DNA of 64,000 nt. Source: Gammaproteobacteria bacterium. Lineage in GTDB: Bacteria; Pseudomonadota; Gammaproteobacteria; Pseudomonadales; Cellvibrionaceae. Numbering within the stretch: the first letter of the stretch is position 1; every line of letters starts with the position of its first letter. The notes under the pieces are model-generated. The model saw only the letters and a list, made by a program, of their open reading frames with translations, was not told the origin of the DNA and searched no databases. The stretch lies in assembly GCA_004172865.1 (NCBI GenBank), contig SEBV01000006.1, positions 434,001-498,000 on the forward strand, in the 5' to 3' direction. Shown piece after piece: positions 53,407-62,436 of this stretch. Made by a program: the position numbers and the translations under genes.

Positions 53407-55293
53407 TTATAACTCTATAACAACTGGAGTCATAGCCTTGAGTGAGAGCGGCTTGGATAAATCTACGCTAGCACCGGTTAAAATATTTTTCCCTACGGAT
53501 TTATTTTTCAAGATGTCTTGGTAACGCGCTAAATCCAACTGAATGTCCTCCGCGTTTTTATTAAGTACAACCATAACTGCTTTCGTATCCGTATAGCGGA
53601 AATAAACATAGGTCGATTTTTCTGGAACATAATGCATAAGTTTTCCAGTGGTTACAGCTTCGCTGGTTTTACGCCAATTTAATAATGTCTTTACAAATTT
53701 TTGTGCATCTTGCTGTTGCGCAGTTAAACCTTTACCGGTGAACGCATTAACGTTGTCGCCAGCCCAACCGCCTGGCATATCGCTACGTACCGCGCCGTCA
53801 TCTCGCTCCTTCGGGCTAGTTGCTAAAACTTCCGAGCCATAAAAAAATTGTGGGATGCCGCGAGTAGTCGCACTTAGCACCATGGCATTTTTAAATAAAT
53901 CGAGATTACTATTTAATACCGGGAAAATTCGGCTGGTGTCATGGTTATCAGGGAAGACAACCATATTCATTGGGTCGGCATAAATAAAATCATTTGCTAT
54001 GGTTTCATATAATTTTATTAAACCCGTGCCCCAGGTTTCATTTTCCGCTAAAGCAGCACGCATAGCTTCATGCACAGGAAAATCCATTAAGCTTGGCAGG
54101 TAAGAAACATAGCCATTATCGTTATGCTTACCTTTTTGCCATGAAGCAACTATGGCTTGATTGCTCGTCCACTCTTCGCCAACCATATTAAAATGTGGGT
54201 ACTCTTCTAAAATATATTTACCCCAGGCAGCGAGAAAAATTTTGTCAGAATAGGAATAAGTATCTTCGCGAATACCTGACAGATTTGCGTATTCAATCCA
54301 CCACACTGAATTTTGAATTAAATAAGTGGCGAGCAAAGGATTGCGCTGATTTAAATCGGGCATGCTGTCCACAAACCAGCCATCGGTAAATAATTTTGCA
54401 TCTTCCGGTGCTGCGTGTGGGTCGTGAATTGCCATGCGGCGATGAGTAGTCCCAATAAATTTTCCGGGTTCAGTATTCGGAAAATTAAGCCAATCTTTTG
54501 CAGGTAAATCTCTCACCCACCAGTGACCTGAGCCTATATGATTTAAAACAATATCCTGAATAACACCTAAACCTTTTTTATTGGCAGCGATTACGTAATT
54601 TTTAAAATCTTCATTGGTACCAAAGCGGCTATCGATTTTGTAATGGTTGGTAGCGGAATAGCCGTGGTAGGAATAGCGCTCCATATTATTTTCAATAAGC
54701 GGTGTAGGCCATACCATTGTGAAACCTGTAGCAGCAATATAATCCAAATGATCTCTCATGCCTTTTATATCGCCACCATGACGACCGCCACTCAAACTGC
54801 GGTTTACTTTTTCGGATTGATCCGTCATTGAGTCGTTGGCAGCTGTTCCATTTGCAAAACGATCTGGCACTAATAAATAAATTGCGTCTTTTGTGCTAAA
54901 ACCAATCCGTTGTGCAGAATTTTTTGCGCGCGCCTCCAAGCGATAATTTGTTTCAAGAACAGTTTTATCCCCTTCTTTAAAACTAATTGTAAATGTGCCG
55001 GGCTTGGCAGCGTCTGAAATTTTTAAATTGATAAATAGGTAGTTTTTATTATCAGATTTTTCAGTATTCACCAGCGTTACACCAGCGTAATTTATTTCAG
55101 GGGTTAAGCTGGAAATATTGTCGCCATGAACCATTAGCTGTAATTCCGGGTGTTGCATTCCAACCCACCAATTTAATGGCTCCAGATTTTTTATGGTGTA
55201 ATCACCTGCATTTACCGCAGCAGAAATCAAAAACAAACATATTAGTTTTGCAAGTTGTATTGAAGGCCGACATTTTATGGCTGAAATAATCAT
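53407..55293 (-). CDS. GH13 neopullulanase/cyclomaltodextrinase-like enzyme (SusA-like)
   Basis: N-terminal Cyc-maltodext_N-type domain (about 30-125, LEPLNWWVGMQHPELQLMVHG), GH13 barrel, and C-terminal beta domain with MHYVPEKSTYVYFRY and AEDIQLDLARYQDIL. Nucleophile Asp344 (GIREDTY), acid Glu373 (NMVGEEW) and the Asp of FPDNHDTSR are visible. A signal peptide (about 1-29, AVNAG) places it in the periplasm. It would cleave alpha-1,4 and possibly alpha-1,6 bonds of imported dextrins, feeding GH97. 45 bp after the halogenase-like gene. Confidence 0.93.
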   Translation of the reverse strand: MIISAIKCRPSIQLAKLICLFLISAAVNAGDYTIKNLEPLNWWVGMQHPELQLMVHGDNISSLTPEINYAGVTLVNTEKSDNKNYLFINLKISDAAKPGTFTISFKEGDKTVLETNYRLEARAKNSAQRIGFSTKDAIYLLVPDRFANGTAANDSMTDQSEKVNRSLSGGRHGGDIKGMRDHLDYIAATGFTMVWPTPLIENNMERYSYHGYSATNHYKIDSRFGTNEDFKNYVIAANKKGLGVIQDIVLNHIGSGHWWVRDLPAKDWLNFPNTEPGKFIGTTHRRMAIHDPHAAPEDAKLFTDGWFVDSMPDLNQRNPLLATYLIQNSVWWIEYANLSGIREDTYSYSDKIFLAAWGKYILEEYPHFNMVGEEWTSNQAIVASWQKGKHNDNGYVSYLPSLMDFPVHEAMRAALAENETWGTGLIKLYETIANDFIYADPMNMVVFPDNHDTSRIFPVLNSNLDLFKNAMVLSATTRGIPQFFYGSEVLATSPKERDDGAVRSDMPGGWAGDNVNAFTGKGLTAQQQDAQKFVKTLLNWRKTSEAVTTGKLMHYVPEKSTYVYFRYTDTKAVMVVLNKNAEDIQLDLARYQDILKNKSVGKNILTGASVDLSKPLSLKAMTPVVIEL

Positions 55294-55338
55294 CGTATAT
55301 TTTCCATTGTATTTATCGCGGTAATGTAGAACTCAGGT

Positions 55339-56829
55339 TTAAACAGCACATACCTGTTTAAGAAATTCATCGTGGCTTGGCAAATGGCTTATTGGGCTCT
55401 GTTTGATTTTTCTCATATTAGCCAACATTTCCAGCAAATCTTTTTCTGAGATTCCATCTGCCAGTGGGTGATAATCGCGCGGCATGATTCCCTGCCCTAC
55501 CAATACTTGCAGCCATGAACTTTCTGAAAATAAATCGTCGTGCTCGCGTATTATTTTTCCGGTGCTGCGAAATAAGTTAATTTTGTGAGTGAGGCTCTCG
55601 GGGATTTTCATGGTGCGCAGATCGCGCCAAAATTGGCTATCTGTTCGTTCATTGACATGATAGTGCAGGATTATAAAATCTCTCACCTGCTCAAATTCTA
55701 TTTTCGATTGCTTGTTATATTCGGAAACATTTGCTTCATCTATTCCCGCACGAGGAAATAATTTAAGTAAACGGACTAATGCAGATTGAATTAAATGAAT
55801 ACTGGTAGATTCCAGCGGTTCTAAAAACCCGCTCGACAATCCAATCGCGATAACATTTCTATTCCACTGTTTTAACCGGCGACCAGTTTTAAATGAAATA
55901 AAATTAAGATCTGCCATAGGTTTTGAACCCAAGCTATTCAGTAAAATATTTGTAGCTTCATCTTGTGAGCAATGATTACTGCTATAGACGATTCCATTGC
56001 CTACGCGATGCTGCAAAGGAATTCGCCATTGCCAGCCGGCGGCATGTGCAATTGAACGAGTGTAAGCTAGTGTGATATCTAAACGCTCCGACGGAACAGC
56101 TATGGCGCGATCACAAGGAAGCCAATGACTCCAATCTTCAAAACCGGTTTCTAATTTTTGCTGGATCAATAATGCACGCGACCCAGAGCAGTCGATAAAT
56201 AAATCGCCGTTAATTTTCGTTCCATTTTTTAACGCCAAGTTTTCCACGTAACCTGAATCTGGATTTACATTAACTTGTTCCACCAAACCTTCGGTGCGTT
56301 TTACGCCGAGGTTCTCACTAAACTTGCGCAGAAAAATTGCGTAGAGTGATGCATCAAAGTGATAGGCGTAAGGCATTTCTAATGCGGTATCTTTTGCTGT
56401 TAGAGGTGCAAATTTATTCGCTTCCGCACAAAGATAATTTAAGTTGTAATCCCACAAATTTGTGGTGTGACCCAATTGATTGGCACGTATCCAAAAATGA
56501 TAAAACGGACACCAGACAAAATCTTTTCCGGTTGCACCAAAAGTATGATAATAACTTTCATCTGGAACACGCCAGCCTTCGAATTTAATGGCGAGTTTTA
56601 TACTGGCTTTTGTTTCGCGTAAAAAATCTGCTTCATTAACTCCCAACGCTTGATTGAAATAACGAATCGGTGGAATGGTTGCTTCGCCGACACCAATTCT
56701 TCCGATCTCTTCGGATTCAACTAATTCGATCTCAACCACGGAACCTAGTGTTTTTTTCAGTAGCGCTGCGGACATCCACCCTGCGGTGCCGCCGCCAACT
56801 ATCACGACTTTTTTTATTAGTTTATTCAT
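55339..56829 (-). CDS. Tryptophan-halogenase-like flavoprotein
   Basis: FAD-binding GGGTAGWMSAALL at 12-24, the second signature WQWRIP at 266-271, the chloride/HOCl lysine (Lys78 in SIKLAIKFEGW) and the GFLEPLESTSIHL segment with the active-site Glu. All catalytic elements of flavin-dependent halogenases are therefore intact. Proteins of this type occur often beside TonB receptors in polysaccharide loci of Caulobacter, Xanthomonas and Cellvibrionaceae, where their role is not settled. No signal peptide, so cytoplasmic. No flavin reductase gene is nearby. It lies between the receptor and the GH13 gene in the operon. Confidence 0.93.
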   Translation of the reverse strand: MNKLIKKVVIVGGGTAGWMSAALLKKTLGSVVEIELVESEEIGRIGVGEATIPPIRYFNQALGVNEADFLRETKASIKLAIKFEGWRVPDESYYHTFGATGKDFVWCPFYHFWIRANQLGHTTNLWDYNLNYLCAEANKFAPLTAKDTALEMPYAYHFDASLYAIFLRKFSENLGVKRTEGLVEQVNVNPDSGYVENLALKNGTKINGDLFIDCSGSRALLIQQKLETGFEDWSHWLPCDRAIAVPSERLDITLAYTRSIAHAAGWQWRIPLQHRVGNGIVYSSNHCSQDEATNILLNSLGSKPMADLNFISFKTGRRLKQWNRNVIAIGLSSGFLEPLESTSIHLIQSALVRLLKLFPRAGIDEANVSEYNKQSKIEFEQVRDFIILHYHVNERTDSQFWRDLRTMKIPESLTHKINLFRSTGKIIREHDDLFSESSWLQVLVGQGIMPRDYHPLADGISEKDLLEMLANMRKIKQSPISHLPSHDEFLKQVCAV

Positions 56830-56875
56830 TGCGCAACCTAAGCTGTTTTAAAAAATCTTGAAGCGCTTAACAAAA

Positions 56876-56903
56876 AACCCTGTTAGCAAATGCCAACAGG
56901 GTT
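56876..56903 (-). terminator. Intercistronic hairpin/attenuator after the TonB receptor gene
   Basis: AACCCTGTTaGC/GCcAACAGGGTT with a 4-nt loop, followed on the minus strand by TTTTTT. It sits between the receptor stop (56931) and the halogenase-like gene start (56829), so part of the transcripts probably end here. Confidence 0.75.
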
Positions 56904-56930
56904 ACTTACTTTTTTGTTTAACAATGCCGC

Positions 56931-59813
56931 TTAAAACTTGTAGTTGAAACCTAACAAGTAGTTAGCACCAAAGTTTTGGTAGCGATCAATTTGACGTGAA
57001 TCACCAGGCTCAGTTACCACTGTAGATTCGTTCGTCAAGTTCTGGCCTTGCAAAGTAATCGTCAAACCTTCAAGAGATTTAATGCCACTATCTGCAAAGT
57101 TATAACCGATTTGTGCATCAATTAAAGTTGCGCCCAAGTCAGTACCTTGAGTTAGCGCCAAACTTAAGCCCTGAGTTTCAGACAAGTATTCGCTACGCTT
57201 ACGCGCAGACACGCGAGCTTCAAAACCAGAGCGCTCAAAGTACACGGTCAATTGGTAAGTTTCTTTCGACAAACCTGGAACATCTTGTTTTTCTGTGCCG
57301 TTATCAATCTCACCCTCCATAAACGCAGCACTAGCCATTATGCCTAATCCGTCCAGATAATCGCTCGCAATACGCAATGGAATATTGGCTTGGAATTCAG
57401 TGCCTTTCACATAGCCGGAACCTGCTGCAACCATCGCAGTAGTTACGCCTTGGGTTGATTTCAAACTGTAACCCGCGTCTGTATCTGTCTCGTTAAATAC
57501 GTCGTGATAACCAGGAACAATATAACTAGTAAAGTCAGTGATTACGCGAGTTTGTAAATTCCATGACTTCAAATCTTTGTAGAAATAGGCAGCAGATAAC
57601 AAACCATCTTCAGCAAAATACCACTCATAGGACAAGTCATATTGAACGTCTGAGGTCGGCTTAAGCGTAGAGTTACCTGATGACGCACTCCATGCACTAA
57701 ACAATGGATCAGTACTATCACGACGCGCAGTATCAAAAGAGAAACCGATGGAGCTGTTTGGACGCATGTCATCCATACGTGACCGCGATTGCGTTTTTGA
57801 CGTTGCAAAACGAACAACCTGATCTTCAGCAACTTGGAAATTCATATTTAAACTTGGCAACCATTGCACGTAGTTAGCGCCATCTTTAACAGGAGTCGCT
57901 TCTACATAACCACCTAAAACGGTGTGGGTTAAATATCCCGTTGCCGACTGATCCGTACTGATAGCTTGTAAACCAAGGTTACCGGTCAAAATACCTTTTT
58001 CAAATTTGGCCATACCAAACAAAGTCGTCACTTTTTCTTTAACTTCGTAAGTATCGCCTAAACGACCCGTTTCAAATAATGCTGCAGGCGTTTCTTTGTA
58101 GTAACCATCGCGGTACATTTTAATGCCGTCATAGGCGAGCATTTTTCCAAGACCAAATACACCCAAATCAGCAACACCTGTTACGTATTTTTCAGGAACA
58201 GGTGCATCGCCTGCGTCGATAGTTACACCATCGGCCGCGTAATATTCTGGCGATGTAAGGTATGCGCCGTAGTTAACTTTTGATTTGCTGCGATCAGAAT
58301 AATTCGCTCCAAATTCAACGCCAGTAATAATGCCGAATTCAACGTCACCCGATGCTTGTAAACGAATTGTGTTTAATTCTTCTTCAAAGTGCGGGTTATT
58401 TATGAATCCATCTTGCTGATCGTTGCGTCCACCGAATGCAGGTGATGCACCACCGCCCCAGGCTTGTGGGCCAGCTAATTTAATAATTGATGCGTCGCTG
58501 TAATCAGGTTGAGTCAATGTTGGATGCGCTGAAAAGTACGCGCCTTTTGATGTCATGGTCCATGTGCGTGCATCCAGTGCACCCTGTGGGCCAGCGGTAA
58601 CTGGGCCGCCAAATACAGAGCGACCAACACCTGAATAGGACTCCATATCCAACTGATCTTTTTCAGATTTACCGGTTGCCGCATCAAACGTTAATGCCCA
58701 TGTGTCTGACAGGTGATATTTAACATTTAAACCGTATGTATCGAGCTTAGCTTCTTTGCTATCACCATCGTTGCGGATAACGCTTGCAAAGTTACTGGTG
58801 GTGCCTGTCAATGCCAAACCATCTACAACATTGCCAAAGGTATTGACAGCACCGCCGCCCCACGCAAAACCTTCTTCGTAACCGCGGAAAACTTTGTCGT
58901 CATTAAAGTCGATATGCAATGCATCGACAGTCACTTCAATTTTTTCATTTGGTCGATATTGGAAAACACCAGAATATGTATCGCGTTTCATTAACGAAGA
59001 ACGCACGTTAGTATCCTGGCCACCAAGTGCTTTGGTTTCAGCTCTGTTGCCAAGGTTTGCGGCTTGCTCTGGATTATGATCGGGATCCCATGTTTTACCC
59101 GTAACTTTGTCATAAACCACATCAGCATAACCCCATCCACGGAATTGTTCTTCCTGGCTTGGTGATTCCATAGTTGCAACTGAAATTGCGATACCGATGG
59201 TGTCATCAGCAAATTTATCTGAGTAAGTACCCGCTAAACGATAGCCAGTATCTTTGAAATCAGGGTTCGCAGATTTCAAACCATTTTGTTCGTAGTTGCC
59301 GCTGATGCTTTTTACTGGCGCATGATCCAGTGGTCGGATGGTAGTTAAATTTACGATACCGCCGAGACCTTGATTCACCAAAGTTGCATCAGGGGTTTTA
59401 TAAATAGTTGCACCAGCAATAATTTCTGACGGATACAAATCGTATTCAACGCCGCGGTTATCACCAATACCTAAAAGCTCACGGCCATTCATAGTGGTGG
59501 CAACGTAGTTTTCGTTAAAACCGCGTACCGACAAACCACTGGTACGACCATCGCGTCGTTCACCGGCCAAGCCAGGCAAACGCGCAAGAGATTCAGCAAT
59601 ACTGGTGTCTGGTAATTTACCGATATCTTCTGCAGCAATAGCTTCAACAATTGATGCGCTTTGCTTTTTAACTTCTTGTGCTTTTTGCAAACTTGCTTTG
59701 AAGCCGGTAACAACAATCTCTTCGGCTTCTTGTGCATAGACCGCTTGTGAACCTGCTATTAGTGTCAGCATTGATAGCTTGGCTAAGATGTGATTGAACT
59801 GGATTTTTTTCAT
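56931..59813 (-). CDS. TonB-dependent receptor for maltodextrins (Xanthomonas/Caulobacter type)
   Basis: 960 residues: signal peptide (about 1-27, AVYAQ), EEIVVTGFK TonB-box region, plug with EAIAAEDIGKLPDTSIAESLARLPGLAG and TMNGRELLG, barrel ending GFNYKF. First gene of the receptor-halogenase-GH13-GH97 operon, controlled by operator pair C. It imports starch oligosaccharides across the outer membrane (substrate inferred from the operon). It is paralogous to the 26914-29871 receptor. Confidence 0.94.
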   Translation of the reverse strand: MKKIQFNHILAKLSMLTLIAGSQAVYAQEAEEIVVTGFKASLQKAQEVKKQSASIVEAIAAEDIGKLPDTSIAESLARLPGLAGERRDGRTSGLSVRGFNENYVATTMNGRELLGIGDNRGVEYDLYPSEIIAGATIYKTPDATLVNQGLGGIVNLTTIRPLDHAPVKSISGNYEQNGLKSANPDFKDTGYRLAGTYSDKFADDTIGIAISVATMESPSQEEQFRGWGYADVVYDKVTGKTWDPDHNPEQAANLGNRAETKALGGQDTNVRSSLMKRDTYSGVFQYRPNEKIEVTVDALHIDFNDDKVFRGYEEGFAWGGGAVNTFGNVVDGLALTGTTSNFASVIRNDGDSKEAKLDTYGLNVKYHLSDTWALTFDAATGKSEKDQLDMESYSGVGRSVFGGPVTAGPQGALDARTWTMTSKGAYFSAHPTLTQPDYSDASIIKLAGPQAWGGGASPAFGGRNDQQDGFINNPHFEEELNTIRLQASGDVEFGIITGVEFGANYSDRSKSKVNYGAYLTSPEYYAADGVTIDAGDAPVPEKYVTGVADLGVFGLGKMLAYDGIKMYRDGYYKETPAALFETGRLGDTYEVKEKVTTLFGMAKFEKGILTGNLGLQAISTDQSATGYLTHTVLGGYVEATPVKDGANYVQWLPSLNMNFQVAEDQVVRFATSKTQSRSRMDDMRPNSSIGFSFDTARRDSTDPLFSAWSASSGNSTLKPTSDVQYDLSYEWYFAEDGLLSAAYFYKDLKSWNLQTRVITDFTSYIVPGYHDVFNETDTDAGYSLKSTQGVTTAMVAAGSGYVKGTEFQANIPLRIASDYLDGLGIMASAAFMEGEIDNGTEKQDVPGLSKETYQLTVYFERSGFEARVSARKRSEYLSETQGLSLALTQGTDLGATLIDAQIGYNFADSGIKSLEGLTITLQGQNLTNESTVVTEPGDSRQIDRYQNFGANYLLGFNYKF

Positions 59814-59917
59814 GATGAATGCTCTCCTTTGGAGTTTGATCTATTATTTTTTCTTACAATTTTTTTATAGTTACAAAATTTGTAGCGCGTAAAACAGATG
59901 ATTCTGCCCTCAGCGAG

Positions 59918-59947
59918 ATAGTAGGCTTTGTATTCAACACACAACAA
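59918..59947 (-). promoter_or_regulatory. Candidate sigma-70 promoter of the receptor operon
   Basis: On the minus strand, -35 TTGTTG (59947-59942), 18-bp spacer and -10 TACTAT (59923-59918), ~105 bp before the receptor ATG. Operator pair C begins 6 bp upstream of the -35. Confidence 0.35.
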
Positions 59948-59952
59948 TAGTT

Positions 59953-59986
59953 TGCATACGTATTCAACAAATCACATACGTATGCA
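59953..59986. promoter_or_regulatory. Operator pair C upstream of receptor operon
   Basis: TGCATACGTATTCA (59953-59966) and CACATACGTATGCA (59973-59986), centres 20 bp apart, 140 bp before the receptor start. The left site is identical to the left site of pair A. Confidence 0.75.
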
Positions 59987-60169
59987 AAAAAAAATTATGC
60001 GACAAAAAATAGTGCTGCTGCGTAAATTTTTCTGTAGAAAATAAGCTATTGCAATTTTTTAAAGCAACAAACATGATTTTAGCGACAAGAGATGACATTA
60101 AAAATGTAGATGAGGTTGAACTACCAAAATATTCATTTAAGCATAGAACAAAAATCGAAAAACAAAAAA

Positions 60170-60191
60170 AGAGGCACCTTTCGGTGCCTCT
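60170..60191 (-). terminator. Terminator of the GH13 alpha-glucosidase gene
   Basis: Perfect 9-bp stem AGAGGCACC/GGTGCCTCT with a TTTC tetraloop, flanked by A and T runs on both sides. Confidence 0.85.
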
Positions 60192-60299
60192 AAAAAAGCT
60201 CAGGAGGAACGACATAACAAACGACTAGCTTAAAACTTAACAAAAATAGAACTGCTAACAACAAATACAACACATATATAAATAGCGATGAGATAAAAA

Positions 60300-61922
60300 T
60301 TAATCGATCAACGCAAACGCGCTGGCATATCCCGCCAAAAGAATTTGCTTGGAATTAATCTTAACCGCGGTATCGCCTGCTTTCTCTAAAGGTATAACAC
60401 TGAAGTCACCTGAAATATCTACGGTCGTGGTATCCGCCGATAAATTAAATGCAGCCAGCAGACTTTGTCCTTGATAAGAGCGCACAAACATCAATACGTT
60501 TTCGGGTGCGTCTAAAAATTTAATATCACCCCAGAGCAATGCTGGCTGGGTTTTGCGCCACGCCAAAAATTTTCTAAATGCATTCAATACTGATTTTTTA
60601 TCGGCCTCTTGAATATCTACCGCAAGAGGCAAATGTGTGGGCGCAACGGGCAACCAGGTTGTACCTTGTGAAAAACCTGAATTGATATTTTTTGCGCTCC
60701 ACGGCATAGGCGTACGGCAACCATCGCGACCCTTAAAGCGCGGCCAGAAAGTTATGCCATAGGGATCTTGTAATTGATGCTGCTCAATTTCCGCCTCAAT
60801 TAAACCCAATTCTTCACCCTGATAAGAGCACACGCTACCGCGCAACGAAAATAATAATTCGTTCAGCAATTTTGCTTTAGCGGGCGATTGATCTTTACCA
60901 TTCCAGCGCGACATAACGCGCACTACATCGTGATTGCCAAATGCCCAGCAGGGCCAACCATCGGTAAGATTTTCTTCGAGAGTTTCAACAGTTTCGCGAA
61001 TATAGCGCGCAGATAAGTTATCCACCAACAATTCAAAACTATAAGTCATATGCAAACGCGTATTGCCAGCAGTGTATTCCGCCATGGTTTTTAGCGAATC
61101 TTCTGACGCAATCTCACCGAGCGTAACAGTGCCGGGATAACGATTCATCAAGCTGCGCAACGACTCCAGAAACCCGATATTTTCGGGCTGGCAAGTGTCG
61201 TGAATGTGGCGTTGGAACGCATAGGGATTATCTTCCCTAAAACCGCGGCCCTTTCTTTCCTCAACAGGTTTTGCGGGATTTGAACGCAATTGTTGATCAT
61301 GAAAGCAAAAAATAATCGCATCCAAACGTAAACCATCAACACCTCGTTTTAACCAAAACTCTACTTCTTGCAGAATTTGCTCGCGCAATTCAGTGCAGTG
61401 ATAATTTAAATCCGGCTGGGTCTTTAAAAAGTTGTGCAAATAATATTGGCAGCGACGCGGCTCCCATTCCCAAGCTGAACCACCAAAAATTGATAACCAA
61501 TTATTCGGCGGAGTACCATCCGGATTTGCTTCAGCCCACACATACCAATCCGATTTGGGATTGTCTTTTGACTGGCGGCTCTCTTCAAACCACGCGTGCT
61601 GATCGGAGGTGTGATTCAAAACTTGATCGATAATAATTTTAATATTGCGCGCATGAGCCTGCACAATTAATTCATCGAAATCGTCCAATGAACCGAAAAT
61701 GGGATCAATTGCGCGATAGTCCGCAATGTCATAGCCAAAATCTTTCATGGGCGATTTGAAAAATGGAGATATCCAAATTGCATCGACACCGAGGCTTGCA
61801 ATGTAATCCAATTTGCTGATGATGCCGGGAATATCGCCAATGCCATCATTATTACTATCCATCAAACTGCGTGGATAAACTTGATAGATGACCGCGCCGC
61901 GCCACCAAGGAGTCTGCTGCAT
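60300..61922 (-). CDS. GH13 alpha-glucosidase / oligo-1,6-glucosidase, cytoplasmic
   Basis: From the Met at 61922 (GAAGG upstream; the frame opens at 61946) the protein begins WWRGAVIYQVYPRSLMDSNNDGIGD, the standard start of GH13 alpha-glucosidases, with no signal peptide. Numbered from there, nucleophile Asp201 (GLRLDA), acid Glu270 (VTLGEIASED) and Asp332 (FGNHDVVR) are present. 540 residues, usual for the oligo-1,6-glucosidase/alpha-glucosidase group. It would split small maltose or isomaltose units after inner-membrane transport. Divergent from the GH15 gene across the operator cluster D. Confidence 0.94.
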   Translation of the reverse strand: MQQTPWWRGAVIYQVYPRSLMDSNNDGIGDIPGIISKLDYIASLGVDAIWISPFFKSPMKDFGYDIADYRAIDPIFGSLDDFDELIVQAHARNIKIIIDQVLNHTSDQHAWFEESRQSKDNPKSDWYVWAEANPDGTPPNNWLSIFGGSAWEWEPRRCQYYLHNFLKTQPDLNYHCTELREQILQEVEFWLKRGVDGLRLDAIIFCFHDQQLRSNPAKPVEERKGRGFREDNPYAFQRHIHDTCQPENIGFLESLRSLMNRYPGTVTLGEIASEDSLKTMAEYTAGNTRLHMTYSFELLVDNLSARYIRETVETLEENLTDGWPCWAFGNHDVVRVMSRWNGKDQSPAKAKLLNELLFSLRGSVCSYQGEELGLIEAEIEQHQLQDPYGITFWPRFKGRDGCRTPMPWSAKNINSGFSQGTTWLPVAPTHLPLAVDIQEADKKSVLNAFRKFLAWRKTQPALLWGDIKFLDAPENVLMFVRSYQGQSLLAAFNLSADTTTVDISGDFSVIPLEKAGDTAVKINSKQILLAGYASAFALID

Positions 61923-62045
61923 AATTAAACCTTCATAGCCTGACAAATATCGAAATGACTAAATACCAAATTTCTTATTAGTGAGATTTCGATTATAGAA
62001 TTCATTATTGGTAAACCGCATCACTTTTTTCCGTTAGGAACAAAT

Positions 62046-62057
62046 GAAAACGTTTTC
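62046..62057. promoter_or_regulatory. Palindrome GAAAACGTTTTC
   Basis: Perfect 12-bp palindrome with central CG, different from the ATACGTAT motif, ~125 bp before the GH13 start. Possibly the site of a second LacI-family regulator. Confidence 0.4.
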
Positions 62058-62135
62058 GTTATTTTTTTCGTGCATTTGTGTGTTTGCGTACACATGTTCA
62101 CAACATACGCGAGCCATAAAACCAAACCAAGAGGC

Positions 62136-62270
62136 TACATACGTATGCACAAATCGCGGCGGCAAAAATGCCATAGAATACGTATTCATAAATGTCGCAA
62201 CTAATAATTGAAAATACACTTGGACTTTTGCATACGTATGCAAAGACTCTGTCACCTGAATACGTATGTA
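62136..62270. promoter_or_regulatory. Operator cluster D (four sites) between divergent GH13 and GH15 genes
   Basis: Sites: TACATACGTATGCA 62136-62149, AGAATACGTATTCA 62175-62188, TGCATACGTATGCA 62229-62242 (within a perfect 18-bp palindrome 62227-62244), TGAATACGTATGTA 62257-62270. Centre distances 39, 54 and 28 bp. Suitable for control of both genes by one regulator. Confidence 0.78.
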
Positions 62271-62436
62271 AGCAATTGTTTAACACGAGAACTACTTCTA
62301 CTCTCTCGGTTTGCAATTCGACTAATAATTACTGATAAATCAATAGCCCGAATCAGCTTGAAAATGCTATCCAAAATCACTGCCCAAAAAGCCACTACTA
62401 AAATTTATAATTCATCAAAATGAAAATGGTGCATAC

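Larger units (their letters stand above)
59814..60299. other. 486-nt intergenic region: promoter, operator pair C and GH13 terminator
   Basis: No gene. It holds the promoter of the receptor operon, operator pair C and the terminator of the upstream GH13 gene. Frames within it start or end inside the operators and are not coding. Confidence 0.6.
61923..62436. other. 514-nt divergent control region with operator cluster D
   Basis: Separates GH13 (-) from GH15 (+). It holds four ATACGTAT operators, one GAAAACGTTTTC palindrome and presumably two promoters. Short frames here run through the palindromes and are not genes. Confidence 0.65.

Noticed and set aside
62034..62316. Two overlapping minus-strand frames in the GH13/GH15 intergenic region
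   Set aside because: They consist of translated operator palindromes (repeated TYV-type residues), lack ribosome sites and resemble no protein.
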